Of a stretch of DNA of 64,000 nucleotides, positions 47,108 to 60,349 are shown one piece after another. Each line of letters starts with the position of its first letter. The first letter of the stretch is position 1. The stretch spans positions 1 through 64,000 of the forward strand of contig JAJYDF010000016.1 in NCBI GenBank assembly GCA_021777765.1, in the 5' to 3' direction. This DNA is from Pseudomonadota bacterium (GTDB lineage: Bacteria > Pseudomonadota > Gammaproteobacteria > DASZBR01). Below the pieces are notes generated by a model. That model did not search any database and had not been told where the DNA came from. It saw only the letters and a program-made list of their open reading frames with translations. Position numbers and translations under genes: made by a program.

Positions 47108-48196
47108 TTAGCCGTTTTTATTCTTAAACTCTTTCATGAAATCAACTAACGCATCCACACCTTTTTCAGGCATTGCATTATAAATACTCGCTCTAATTCC
47201 ACCGACTGCTTTATGACCTTTTAAATATAACAAACCAGCGGCCGCAGATTCTTTTAAAAATAATTGCTGAATATTTTCATCCGGTAAATTAAATACAACA
47301 TTCATACGTGAACGGCAATTTTTATTGATATTATTTTTATAAAATCCAGCACTGTCATCAATGGCCTTATAAAGTTTATCGGCTTTGCGCTGATTAATTT
47401 CTGCAATGGCTTTTACACCACCTTGTTTACGCAACCAATTAAATACCAAACCTGCGAAATAAATAGCAAAAGTGGCAGGCGTGTTATAAAGAGAATTATG
47501 CTCAGTATAAGTTTTATAATTAAATAATGTAGGGGTTGATGATAATGCATTACCCACTAAATCTTCACGAATTATTGCAACTGTTAATCCTGCAGGACCA
47601 ATATTTTTTTGTGCACCAGCATAAATCACACCATATCTTTTGATATCAATAGGACGTGATAAAATATTGGATGACATATCAGCAACCAATGGCACAGAAC
47701 CCGTATCAGGCACCCAATGAAATTCCAAACCATTTATTGTTTCGTTAGGTGTGTAATGTACATAAGCAGATTGTGGATTTAATTGTAATTGTGCTGGTGA
47801 TGGAATATCCGTAAAACCATTTATTTCTGCATTTAATGCAAGATGCACATGACAATACCGTTTTGCTTCTGCAATCGCTTTTTGCGACCAAACGCCTGTG
47901 TATAAATAATCGGCTTGTGTTTTATCATGCAATAAATTTAATGGCGTCATAGAAAATTGAGAACTTGCACCACCGGTAATAAATACAATTTTATAATTAT
48001 CAGGAACCGACAATAATTCTTTTAATTCATTAATTGCTGGCAATAAAACACGCTCACTAAATTCTGTTGTTCTGTGTCCTAATTCCATCACAGAAACACC
48101 AGTCCCTTGCCAATCTAATAATTCATTTTGCACTTGTTCTAATACTTCTTGCGGTAATGTCGCTGGCCCAGCACCAAAATTGTATTTACGTTGCAT
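47108..48196 (-). CDS. serC: Phosphoserine aminotransferase
   Basis: The 362-aa protein is a PLP-dependent class V aminotransferase with NFGAGPATLPQEVL, FITGGASSQFSM and the PLP-binding Lys in YAGAQKNIGPAGL. It makes phosphoserine for serine and acts on a pyridoxine precursor. It starts two bases after the gyrA stop, so it is probably coupled to gyrA. Confidence 0.97.
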   Translation of the reverse strand: MQRKYNFGAGPATLPQEVLEQVQNELLDWQGTGVSVMELGHRTTEFSERVLLPAINELKELLSVPDNYKIVFITGGASSQFSMTPLNLLHDKTQADYLYTGVWSQKAIAEAKRYCHVHLALNAEINGFTDIPSPAQLQLNPQSAYVHYTPNETINGLEFHWVPDTGSVPLVADMSSNILSRPIDIKRYGVIYAGAQKNIGPAGLTVAIIREDLVGNALSSTPTLFNYKTYTEHNSLYNTPATFAIYFAGLVFNWLRKQGGVKAIAEINQRKADKLYKAIDDSAGFYKNNINKNCRSRMNVVFNLPDENIQQLFLKESAAAGLLYLKGHKAVGGIRASIYNAMPEKGVDALVDFMKEFKNKNG

Positions 48197-48198
48197 AA

Positions 48199-50778
48199 TT
48201 AATTTCCCTCGCCTGCATTTTCTTCCACATTTAAATTTTCATTTTCTTCTTCTAATTCTTCAATTCTACTGATGCCGGTTAATTTTTCTTGTTCGCTTAA
48301 TTGAATTAATTTAACACCTTGTGTATTTCGTCCAACTAATGAAATACCTTCAACAGGTGTTCGCACCATTGTGCCACCATCAGTAATTAACATAATTTCA
48401 TCGGTTGGGAACACTAAAATAGCACCAACAACATTACCATTACGTTCATTGACTTGAATCGAAATAACACCCTGCCCGCCTCTTCCAGTGACACGATAAT
48501 CATCAATAACAGTACGTTTACCAAATCCATTTTCAGTGGCGGTTAAAATTGCACCATCGGCTTTTACCACAAGTAATGAAATCACTTTTTGATCATTTTG
48601 CAAACGCATGCCTCTCACACCCGTTGCACTACGCCCCATCGCACGTACTTCATCTTCAGAAAAACGAATGGCTTTACCTGCATTACTTAATAACATAATT
48701 TCAGAATTACCTTCGGTAATTGCAACACCCACTAATTTATCTCCATCGCGCAAATCAATTGCAATAATACCGCTGGTGCGTGGTCGTGAAAATTCCGTTA
48801 AATTCACTTTTTTCACTGTTCCTTGCGCTGTCGCCATAAATACATTTTTACTTTCATCAAATTCACGTACTGGTAAAATAGCCGTAATTCTTTCATTTTC
48901 TTGCAAAGGCAATAAATTAATAATTGGTTTACCACGTGATAAACGCCCTGCTTGTGGTAATTGATACACTTTCAACCAATACACTTTTCCTTCACTAGAA
49001 AAACATAAAATAGTGTCATGACTATTTGCAATTAATAAATGCTCAACAAAATCTTCATCTTTTACAGCAGTTGCTGCTTTACCTTTGCCACCACGACGTT
49101 GTGCTTTATATTCATCTAATGGCTGCGTTTTTGCATAACCTTCGTGAGATAAAGTGACTACTAAATCTTGCTCAGTAATTAAATCTTCAATAGTCAGATC
49201 TAATTGCGTTGATTGAATTTCTGTACGGCGAACATCACCAAATTGTGATTTAATTTCCAATAATTCGTCTTTAATGACACGTAGTAAACGATCGGGATTT
49301 GCAAGAATATCCAATAAATCTTTAATGGTAATTAATAATTGTTGATATTCATCAATGATTTTATCTTGTTCTAATCCGGTTAATCGATGTAATCGTAAAT
49401 CTAAAATAGCTTGCGCTTGTGCAGGAGATAAACGATATCCTTCGGTAAAAAAGCCAAATTCTGCCGGTAAATCTTCAGGACGACTTGCTTGCGCACCAGC
49501 ACGTTCTAACATTTGTGCAACGATGCCAGTATGCCATTGGCGATTTAATAATTTTTCTTTTGCTTCTGCTGGATTGGTAGATGCTTTAATTAAAGCTATC
49601 ATTTCATCAATATTACTAAGTGCTACACCTAACCCTTCTAAAATATGTGCGCGCTCTCTTGTTTTACGTAAATTATATATTGTACGGCGTGTCACCACCT
49701 CACGACGATGTCGTAAAAAAGCATGTAATATTTCACTTAAATTGAGAACACGTGGCCGACCGTCAATTAATGCCACCATATTAATACCAAACACGGCTTG
49801 TAATTGTGTTTGTGAATACAAATTATTTAACATCACATCAGCATTTTCACCACGGCGTAATTCAATATAAATACGCATGCCATCTTTATCTGATTCATCA
49901 CGTAATGCAGTAATACCTTCAATTTTTTTGTCTTTAACTAATTCAGCAATTTTTTCAATTAATCGTGCTTTATTAACTTGATAAGGTAATTCAGTGACGA
50001 TGATAGCTTGTTTACCGGAATTTTCATCGGTTTCAATATTGGTACGAGCGCGCACAAATATTCTGCCACGACCCGTGCGATAAGCTTCGACTATACCTGC
50101 TCTACCACTGATAATACCAGCTGTTGGAAAATCAGGGCCTAATACATATTCCATCAATTTATCTAAGTCCGCAGTAGGATCATCAATTAATGCAATACAT
50201 GCATCGATGACTTCATTTAAATTATGCGGTGGAATATTGGTCGCCATGCCTACAGCAATACCGGAAGATCCATTCACTAATAAATTAGGTACACGTGTGG
50301 GCATTACTGATGGATAAAATTCTGTTTCGTCGTAGTTCGGTAAAAAATCAACCGTTTCTTTATCTAAATCGGCTAATAATGAATGTGCTAATCGCGACAT
50401 TCGCACTTCAGTATAACGCATCGCTGCCGGCGCATCGCCGTCGACTGATCCGAAATTACCTTGACCATCAATTAACATGTAGCGTAAGGAAAAAGGTTGT
50501 GCCATACGCACAATAGTGTCATACACTGCAGCTTCACCATGTGGATGGTATTTACCAATAACATCACCCACTACGCGAGCCGATTTTTTATAGGGCTTGT
50601 TCCAATCATTTCCTAATTCACTCATCGCAAATAATACACGACGGTGCACCGGTTTTAAGCCGTCTCGCACATCAGGCAAAGCACGCCCAACGATAACACT
50701 CATGGCATAGTCTAAATAAGATTGTTTTAATTCGTGCTCAATGGTGACAGGTATAATTTCTTTGGCAAAATCGCCCAT
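48199..50778 (-). CDS. gyrA: DNA gyrase subunit A
   Basis: The 859-aa protein is GyrA, not ParC: it has the GyrA-box QRRGGKG in the C-terminal beta-pinwheel. The active Tyr lies in the RYTEVRMS region. In the quinolone-determining region the sequence is [10 protein letters not shown], so the position equal to E. coli Ser83 is Ala (E82-A83), with D87 kept. The protein ends in an acidic tail ([14 protein letters not shown]). Gyrase supercoils DNA with GyrB. It leads gyrA-serC. Confidence 0.97.
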   Translation of the reverse strand: MGDFAKEIIPVTIEHELKQSYLDYAMSVIVGRALPDVRDGLKPVHRRVLFAMSELGNDWNKPYKKSARVVGDVIGKYHPHGEAAVYDTIVRMAQPFSLRYMLIDGQGNFGSVDGDAPAAMRYTEVRMSRLAHSLLADLDKETVDFLPNYDETEFYPSVMPTRVPNLLVNGSSGIAVGMATNIPPHNLNEVIDACIALIDDPTADLDKLMEYVLGPDFPTAGIISGRAGIVEAYRTGRGRIFVRARTNIETDENSGKQAIIVTELPYQVNKARLIEKIAELVKDKKIEGITALRDESDKDGMRIYIELRRGENADVMLNNLYSQTQLQAVFGINMVALIDGRPRVLNLSEILHAFLRHRREVVTRRTIYNLRKTRERAHILEGLGVALSNIDEMIALIKASTNPAEAKEKLLNRQWHTGIVAQMLERAGAQASRPEDLPAEFGFFTEGYRLSPAQAQAILDLRLHRLTGLEQDKIIDEYQQLLITIKDLLDILANPDRLLRVIKDELLEIKSQFGDVRRTEIQSTQLDLTIEDLITEQDLVVTLSHEGYAKTQPLDEYKAQRRGGKGKAATAVKDEDFVEHLLIANSHDTILCFSSEGKVYWLKVYQLPQAGRLSRGKPIINLLPLQENERITAILPVREFDESKNVFMATAQGTVKKVNLTEFSRPRTSGIIAIDLRDGDKLVGVAITEGNSEIMLLSNAGKAIRFSEDEVRAMGRSATGVRGMRLQNDQKVISLLVVKADGAILTATENGFGKRTVIDDYRVTGRGGQGVISIQVNERNGNVVGAILVFPTDEIMLITDGGTMVRTPVEGISLVGRNTQGVKLIQLSEQEKLTGISRIEELEEENENLNVEENAGEGN

Positions 50779-50933
50779 AATGTTGGTTTAGCTCCATATT
50801 AATTAATGTTAATTTCTAAATAATTTTTTTTAACTTTGCGGCAATGCAAAATATCAATAAATAAGCGAATAATATTAACATAATTAATCGAATAGGAGTA
50901 AGTTTTTGAGGTACATAACGAGAGAAAATAATT

Positions 50934-52775
50934 TTAACGAGTAAATTTATTTTTAACATTCGCCATAATTTGATTGAGGTTTGATTCTTGTATCACTTGT
51001 TCTTTCTGTAATTCACCAAGATGATTAATAAATGTTTGCTGCTGTTCAAGGGTATCACATTTTAAAGCTTGTTGCGCAAGTTGCCCCGCATAACCGATTT
51101 TCTTATCCAATGTATTTGCACGCTCCAAGTGAAACAGTCTAGAAAATTTGTAAATTAAGCTGGATTCTTTATCTGCTACATATCTCAAAAATTTATTCGC
51201 TATTTGTTGTTTATCAAACTTTAATTCAGCATCAGCTACATTATATTGTGGCTGTGCTGCACTAGGCTTTACAAATGCATCAATATTGAGTTTTTCAGTT
51301 TGCTCAAGTGTTTGTGAAATTAGAAATGCTAACATACTGTTTGCATCATTTTTGATGAGTGCTTCATGTTCTACTTTAAGAATTTCAAAATAATCACGTA
51401 AATTATCTGATTTAATATTTATAATTCGTTCCGCAGTTCTCATGCGACTATGTAACAGTGAAAAATTCTTTTCAGGAAAATAGCCATAATTTTTGGTAAT
51501 TTGGGCATTCAAAAGCGATTGCACTTTTTTTAAAATATTGAGATTTCTTTCTGTATCAGTTTGAACAGGTAGGGGGTTTTGCGACACACTTTCTCTTTCT
51601 TCTTCTGTGCTGAGTTTTCTATCAGTTTTATTTATGGGATTTTCAGCGGAAAGAGAAACTGGTGATGCTGAAGATGGATTTGCGTCGCTCTGCATTTGTG
51701 GTGACTTAACAGCATTATTTGTTGTCAATTGCGGCAAGAAGGGTAATTCTGTTCTTAAAATCCTACGCAGAGTAGGCAGAAAATGTTTTGCCAGTTTTGC
51801 AGATACCTTGGCGCCAAAACCAGGCTGCCCATGACCATCAAACACACCAATCACTTTAGCCAATTTATTGACATAATTTATCTCATCTTTTTGATATTTT
51901 ACCCGAGTAAATACTGCAGTACAGTTATCATGATGTGTTCCGAATTTAACTAACTCACGCGTAATTTCATCGGGCTTTAGATCATAACGGGTGTTAAAAA
52001 ATGATTCTAATCCAGCAGGATTGGATACAAATGATTTATCCGCTCTATGAGTAACGCCATCTGAAACACACAAAATTGCCGTATCGCAATCGGCAGAAAG
52101 AGGAATTTCAGTAATATCCGGTTCGTGACTGAGACCTTTTCCTGTACTAAAAAACCTACCATCATGTCTATTATCTCCAATGGATCGGGTTGGCTCTAAT
52201 TCACCATTCAGTAATTCACGCTGTGGCTTATTAAGTTCCTTTGAATTACGCTTTGGCTTAATTGTTCCACCATCATTTCTAATTCTGTTTTTTTCACTTT
52301 CATTTTCACAGGTATGCCACTGATTAACACGAGTCACTGTTATTCTGCCACTGACTCTATGGCGCTCAACTTTGTAAATACTACTATCACCAATATTTGC
52401 CAAAAAAGCTTTGCCTTCAACTATCACTGCCAATGCAGCAGTGCTACCCGCATGATCGATAGAATATTCTTTTTGCATTTCTTTCAATGTTTTTCTTACT
52501 ATTTCTTTTTGCAATTCTGGTGTAATAATTTCAAAATATCTTATAACACCACACACATAACGATCTTCTTGTCTTGCACGAATTGAATTTTTGACGGTGG
52601 TAATCCCACTATGAGTAAGCTCATCAAGAACACTATGATCTAAATACTCAAAATTGAAATTGTCTCTGTGTTGCAGGACATCTTCTTCATCCATCAAAAA
52701 TTTTTGAATATATTTATAGTGTTCATCAGTCGATGATAGCGCAGTTCCATCAATTTTTTTATAAATTCTCGGCAT
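50934..52775 (-). CDS. PP2C-type phosphatase with displaced DGHG motif and helical C-terminus
   Basis: The 613-aa protein has PP2C motifs in an unusual order. At the start are R-Q-E-D (68-71), then GSTA (110-113), NIGDSS (127-132), R-S-I-G-D (197-201), VSDGV (237-241) and HDNCTAVF (282-289). The VIGVFDGHG motif (308-316), with the first metal-binding Asp, comes after these; in ordinary PP2C enzymes it lies just after the E-D motif and before GSTA. Apart from the order, the metal ligands look complete. Residues ~350-613 are helical and unrecognised. PP2C enzymes dephosphorylate Ser/Thr residues, and no kinase partner is adjacent. The lone gene with a long extra domain suggests an effector, by inference. 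Confidence 0.8.
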   Translation of the reverse strand: MPRIYKKIDGTALSSTDEHYKYIQKFLMDEEDVLQHRDNFNFEYLDHSVLDELTHSGITTVKNSIRARQEDRYVCGVIRYFEIITPELQKEIVRKTLKEMQKEYSIDHAGSTAALAVIVEGKAFLANIGDSSIYKVERHRVSGRITVTRVNQWHTCENESEKNRIRNDGGTIKPKRNSKELNKPQRELLNGELEPTRSIGDNRHDGRFFSTGKGLSHEPDITEIPLSADCDTAILCVSDGVTHRADKSFVSNPAGLESFFNTRYDLKPDEITRELVKFGTHHDNCTAVFTRVKYQKDEINYVNKLAKVIGVFDGHGQPGFGAKVSAKLAKHFLPTLRRILRTELPFLPQLTTNNAVKSPQMQSDANPSSASPVSLSAENPINKTDRKLSTEEERESVSQNPLPVQTDTERNLNILKKVQSLLNAQITKNYGYFPEKNFSLLHSRMRTAERIINIKSDNLRDYFEILKVEHEALIKNDANSMLAFLISQTLEQTEKLNIDAFVKPSAAQPQYNVADAELKFDKQQIANKFLRYVADKESSLIYKFSRLFHLERANTLDKKIGYAGQLAQQALKCDTLEQQQTFINHLGELQKEQVIQESNLNQIMANVKNKFTR

Positions 52776-52868
52776 AGCAGCTACTACTCACTCGTTATTT
52801 GCAAAGGATTAATAAAAATTACCATTTAAACCTTAAGAAATTATTAACGAAAATACCTCTATGAAACG

Positions 52869-55704
<2,836 letters not shown>

Positions 55705-55748
55705 TATATTTTCCTCAGAAATTCAAAATTTTTATGAAAATTAAAGTA

Positions 55749-55845
55749 CGGAACCCGGGTTTCGCCTTAAGTTAAAATAGCATTTAAGCAAGTATTTTAT
55801 TATTCAACATTAAATTGATTTTTCATTTGCTGCACCCAGGCTACA
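55749..55845. repeat. Repeat family C, right half only
   Basis: GGAACCCGGGTTTCGCC core and the GCACCCAGGCTACA right end of family C, with the left half missing. It is upstream of zipA in the smc-zipA gap. Confidence 0.8.
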
Positions 55846-55904
55846 TTTATATATATTTATTACTCACTTTATCGACATTTTTCCAGTAGCCACTGAAGTT
55901 TAAA

Positions 55905-56007
55905 GTGAAATATGAAGTTATTTGTTGCAGGACCGTTGATTACATGGACGTAATCATCGATCGCATGGATGCGGGTTCGTCCGGCAATAAATAACTTCAT
56001 ATTTCAC
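55905..56007. repeat. Repeat family E, copy 2
   Basis: GTGAAATATGAAGTTATTTG and the complementary end AATAACTTCATATTTCAC, with an inner GATTACATGGACGTAATC core as in copy 1 at 21307. It lies in the ~435-bp smc-zipA gap, which holds families C, E and B in sequence and no gene. Confidence 0.85.
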
Positions 56008-56077
56008 AGCTTGGCACGATGTTGCAGGATAAATAATGACAAAATCATTTTTAATACCCCCTCATCCGCCTTCGGCA

Positions 56078-56100
56078 CCTTCTCCCCTTCGGGTAGAAGG
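56078..56100. repeat. Repeat family B palindrome (imperfect)
   Basis: CCTTCTCCCC-TTC-GGGTAGAAGG, one mismatched pair, 41 bp after the smc stop; possibly a terminator for smc. Confidence 0.75.
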
Positions 56101-56140
56101 AAAACATCATTTTAATCAGCCGAGTTTAAAAAGAAAAAAA

Positions 56141-59100
56141 CTATGCTGCTGCCATTTCTACAGCTGCATTGACATCTACGGCAACTAATCTTGAAACACC
56201 TGGTTCATGCATAGTCACACCGGTTAAATGATCCGCCATTTCCATTGCAATTTTATTATGACTAATAAAAATAAATTGAATGGTCTTGGACATTTCTTTG
56301 ACTAATTCACAGAAGCGACCAATATTAGCATCATCTAAAGGCGCATCGACCTCATCTAACATACAAAAAGGTGCGGGATTTAATTGGAAAATAGCAAACA
56401 CTAATGCAACGGCAGTTAATGCTTTTTCACCACCAGATAATAAATGAATTGTACTATTTCTTTTACCAGGTGGTCGCGCAATAACATTAACACCTGTATC
56501 CAATAAATCTTCGCCCACTAATTCTAAATAAGCTTGACCACCACCAAAAACACGTGGAAATAGTGATTGAAAACGCGTATTGACTTCATTATAAACTTCT
56601 TTAAATCGCTCACGCGTTTCATGATCAATTTTACGAATGGCTGCTTCTAATGTGGCTAATGCTGTCATTAAATCTTCATGTTGCGTATCTAAATAAGTTT
56701 TACGTTCCGATTGCGTCGCATATTCACTGATTGCGGCTAAATTAATCGGCCCTAAACGTTCAATACGTATAATTGTTTTATTTAATTGCTCATCACATTC
56801 ATTTTCATTTAATTCTTCAGTTAATGTTGCTTGAATTTCTTCTGAGGTAACACCGGTTTCGGTTAATTGTTCTTGTAATGTGGTTTGTCGCACTTCTACT
56901 GTTTGTCGAGAAATTCGTTGTTGCTCTAATTGATTACGCAATAAATTAGCTTGTTGCTCATATTCATGACGTTTCTTTTCACAATCACGACTTTGCTGTT
57001 CCACTTCTTCAAATTGTTCTCGCGCAATACGTAATTCTTGTTCAACTAACTGTCGTGCATTTAATAATTCAGTTAATTGTTGTTCTAATTCCGTTTGTGG
57101 TGATTGCGCCTCTTGAAGTTGTTCTAACAAATAATCCAAACGTTCTTTAGTTTGATCTAATTGTTGCTGCAAGCGAATTTGTAATTGTTGTGCCGCTTGT
57201 AATTGCGTTTGTAATATTTGTAATTGCGTTGACAATTGATGATGTTGATCTTGCGCAGCACGTGCATTTTGTCGTGCATTATCCAATGTTTCACGAAAAC
57301 CATCACGTGATTGCATTAATTCATCACGTAATGCAGCGTCTTTTTCCATAGCAGTTAATGCATTTTGCCAAGTGTGACGTGCATTACCCAGTTCTTCTTG
57401 ATCTTGTGCAAAATGTTGCTCTAATTCTGATAATTCTTGTAATAAATGACTTTCGCGTTGTTGCTGTTGTTGTAATTGTGCATGTTGAATACGACATTGC
57501 GCTTTAATATCAGATTGTTTACTGGCTAATTGTCCTAATGATTTTTGCAATTCATCACGCTGATCTTCTAAGGAAAGTATTTGCAATTGTCCATCTTCTA
57601 ATTGCTGTTTAATGTGATCAGCTGATAGTGTTGTTTGATCAATTAATGATTGTATTTCCGTTAATTCTCGCTCACGTTGAATAACACCGGCTTTTTCATC
57701 GGCATCTCGTGCAATTCGTAACCAACCATGACCGATCCAGATACCATCAGAAGTAATTATAGATTCTTGCGCATTAATAAATGGCAATAAACTCATTGCT
57801 TGTTCTAAGTTATCTGCAACAAAAATACCTTCTAATAATCCACTTAATTCAATTGAAGAAGATATTTTACTCAATAATGTTGCTGTTATTGGTTTTTCTT
57901 TAATAACGATTTCTCGATCTTGTGTATCAATAATATTGAGTGTGCCATGGGTCAATTGATCGATAGCGTCAATAATATTATTCATACCAGATACGCAAAC
58001 AGCTTCGAGATGATCACCTAAAACAGTTTCAACCGACTTTTCCCACCCTTTTTCAACTTGAATATTTTGAGCTAAACGAGGGCAATCTTGTAATTGTTGA
58101 TTTTGCAACCATGTGACAACCGCACCCGATGATTTACCCAGCGCGGCTTCTTGTAATGCAGTTAAAGAAGCAAAACGACCTTTGTGGCTTTGTAGATCAC
58201 TGCGGGTTTTATCTAATTGCTGTGATAATTGTGAATTATTATCACGCTGATTATTTAATTGTAATTGCATTTGTTGTAATTGATTTTGTAAATCCTGCAT
58301 TTGTAATAATAGTTCAGCATCTTGTTCTTCTAATTGTCTAATAACATCAGGAATTTCATCACTGTGTTGTTGTTGTTCTGCTTGTAAACGATTAATACGT
58401 TGTTGTGTATTTTGTAATCGTTGTTCAATGTGTTGAATATGGGTTTGTTCCACTTGTGCGGTTTGTGCAGCAATAGCTGCTTGTTGATTAAATTCATCCC
58501 ATTTAATTTGCCATTGATGCATTTCTTGATCAGCGACTTGTAACGCATTACGTGCATTTTCATTATCAGTCGCAGCGGAAACCACTTGCGGTTCTAAATC
58601 AAACTTTTCTTGTGTTAATTGTTCAGCACGTTCATTTTCTTGAATTAATTGTTCTTGTGCTTGACGATGCGCAGCTTCTGCTTGACGGTATTCATTTTGT
58701 AATTGTTGATGACGTTCTTTTTGGTGTTGAATGGTTTGTTCTAAACGGGCTAATTCGGTATTTAATTGATAATAACGTTGTTGCACATCTTGTACTGCTT
58801 GATAACAATCATTTTGTTGTACATGTAATGTTTCACGTTGCGTACTGAAATGTTGTAATTCGGTATTGGCGGCTTCTAATTGAATTTCTAATTGTTGAAT
58901 GGATTGTTCTTGTTGTTGTAATTGTTGACCTGCGGCTTGCCAACGTAAAAATAATAATTGTGCTCTTAGGATACGTTCTTGTTCTTTTAATGTTTGATAT
59001 CTTTCTGCAGTAGTTGCTTGCCGTTGTAAATGTTCTAATTGTTTTGCTAATTCTCCACGAATATCTTCCAGTCTTGCCAAATTATCACGGGTATGTTGCA

Positions 59101-59650
59101 TGCGTAATTCTGTTTCGCGACGACGTTCTTTATATTTTGAAATGCCCGCGGCCTCTTCTAAATAAGTACGTAATTCATCCGGTTTTGCTTCAATGAGTCG
59201 AGAGATAGTGCCTTGTTCAATAATCGCATAACTGCGCGGCCCCATGCCTGTTCCTAAGAATATATCCGTAATATCTTTGCGGCGACAATGTGTGCCATTT
59301 AAATAGTAACTGGATTGGCCATCTTGTGTGACCATACGGCGGATCACGATTTCATTATATTGTGCGTAAGCGCCACCTAACTTGCCATCGGTGTTATCAA
59401 AATGTAATTCAACTGATGCTTGACCTAATGGTTTACGAGTCGCTGAACCATTAAAAATAACTGACGCCATGGAATCGCCACGTAATTGCTTTGCTGAGCT
59501 TTCACCCATGACCCATCGAACGGCATCAATAATATTAGATTTACCGCAACCATTAGGGCCAACAACAGCAACTAACTGGCTAGGTAAAGGCACAGTTGTT
59601 GGATCGACAAATGATTTAAATCCCGCAAGTTTAATGCTTGTTAAACGCAT
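56141..59650 (-). CDS. smc: Chromosome segregation SMC protein
   Basis: From ATG 59650 (MRLTSIKLAGFKSF) the product is 1169 aa. It has the Walker A GPNGCGKSN near residues 31-39, two long Gln-rich coiled coils, a hinge near 500-650, and the C-terminal LLSGGEKALTAVALVF signature with Walker B FCMLDEVDAPLDD. This is the canonical Smc (not MukB) condensin. The frame to 59713 adds residues not in Smc. It begins smc-zipA-ligA, with three repeat elements inserted before zipA. Confidence 0.97.
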   Translation of the reverse strand: MRLTSIKLAGFKSFVDPTTVPLPSQLVAVVGPNGCGKSNIIDAVRWVMGESSAKQLRGDSMASVIFNGSATRKPLGQASVELHFDNTDGKLGGAYAQYNEIVIRRMVTQDGQSSYYLNGTHCRRKDITDIFLGTGMGPRSYAIIEQGTISRLIEAKPDELRTYLEEAAGISKYKERRRETELRMQHTRDNLARLEDIRGELAKQLEHLQRQATTAERYQTLKEQERILRAQLLFLRWQAAGQQLQQQEQSIQQLEIQLEAANTELQHFSTQRETLHVQQNDCYQAVQDVQQRYYQLNTELARLEQTIQHQKERHQQLQNEYRQAEAAHRQAQEQLIQENERAEQLTQEKFDLEPQVVSAATDNENARNALQVADQEMHQWQIKWDEFNQQAAIAAQTAQVEQTHIQHIEQRLQNTQQRINRLQAEQQQHSDEIPDVIRQLEEQDAELLLQMQDLQNQLQQMQLQLNNQRDNNSQLSQQLDKTRSDLQSHKGRFASLTALQEAALGKSSGAVVTWLQNQQLQDCPRLAQNIQVEKGWEKSVETVLGDHLEAVCVSGMNNIIDAIDQLTHGTLNIIDTQDREIVIKEKPITATLLSKISSSIELSGLLEGIFVADNLEQAMSLLPFINAQESIITSDGIWIGHGWLRIARDADEKAGVIQRERELTEIQSLIDQTTLSADHIKQQLEDGQLQILSLEDQRDELQKSLGQLASKQSDIKAQCRIQHAQLQQQQQRESHLLQELSELEQHFAQDQEELGNARHTWQNALTAMEKDAALRDELMQSRDGFRETLDNARQNARAAQDQHHQLSTQLQILQTQLQAAQQLQIRLQQQLDQTKERLDYLLEQLQEAQSPQTELEQQLTELLNARQLVEQELRIAREQFEEVEQQSRDCEKKRHEYEQQANLLRNQLEQQRISRQTVEVRQTTLQEQLTETGVTSEEIQATLTEELNENECDEQLNKTIIRIERLGPINLAAISEYATQSERKTYLDTQHEDLMTALATLEAAIRKIDHETRERFKEVYNEVNTRFQSLFPRVFGGGQAYLELVGEDLLDTGVNVIARPPGKRNSTIHLLSGGEKALTAVALVFAIFQLNPAPFCMLDEVDAPLDDANIGRFCELVKEMSKTIQFIFISHNKIAMEMADHLTGVTMHEPGVSRLVAVDVNAAVEMAAA

Positions 59651-59886
59651 GTATGTTCTATTCCTGAGATCAAAACGACTATCATACCTGAGGGAAATTT
59701 TTGTACAAGGCATAACATAACGTTTTTATAGCCACGAAGTTGAATCTATTTAATTTTTTCACTATTAAAAACAATGCAAAAGATAACCATCATAAAATAC
59801 CTTGAAACAAATCTTCAGCATATCAGTGATTATAAAGTTTTAGCTTCACTGAAATATTCAATAATATTTTGAAGTAAATGGATTGC

Positions 59887-60192
59887 TTATATTTTTGGCC
59901 TTGGTACAGACTCTATCTCTGAGTTGCAAGTTGCATTAGGTATATTTGGGTTCTTAGCTTCAAAAGCTACAATGGTGAAGGTAGGTGATGAGCCTAAAGA
60001 TTTGGAATATTCGACTGAAAAGTGGCCAGAAGGAAAAAAAGTACGGGGACTACCATTGCTATTTTTTCTAGGAATTTTTTTACCTGTAGGTGAACCCGTA
60101 GGAGAACTTAAATTACTTCTACTACTGTCTTCACCGGTTGATTTTCGAGATGAATCATCTTCACTAAGATCAAGCATAGGCATTTGATTCAT
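59887..60192 (-). CDS. Small Ser-rich disordered hypothetical protein
   Basis: From ATG 60192, preceded by GGAGGA, the product is 101 aa, starting MNQMPMLDLSEDDSS. Residues ~10-55 are rich in Ser, Gly, Pro and Lys with several SPTGS/NGSPR sites, probably disordered and possible phosphorylation sites. No family, signal or membrane segment is recognised. An ATG at 60204 is also possible, but the ribosome-binding site would then overlap it. A secreted substrate is conceivable but not shown. Confidence 0.5.
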   Translation of the reverse strand: MNQMPMLDLSEDDSSRKSTGEDSSRSNLSSPTGSPTGKKIPRKNSNGSPRTFFPSGHFSVEYSKSLGSSPTFTIVAFEAKNPNIPNATCNSEIESVPRPKI

Positions 60193-60349
60193 AATATCCT
60201 CCATGATATTAATTTGATCTCATATTGCATAAATTTTTATGATAAAACAAGAAATATCTCTGCCTCTCACACTAAGGTTTTCGGAATTATTACGTATAGA
60301 TTGTCGCCGGATTTAAACTTTCTGATTGAAATAACACAGGAATCATAAT

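Noticed and set aside
48608..49870. Plus-strand open frames across gyrA
   Set aside because: They lie opposite a certain gene and show no ribosome-binding site or family similarity.
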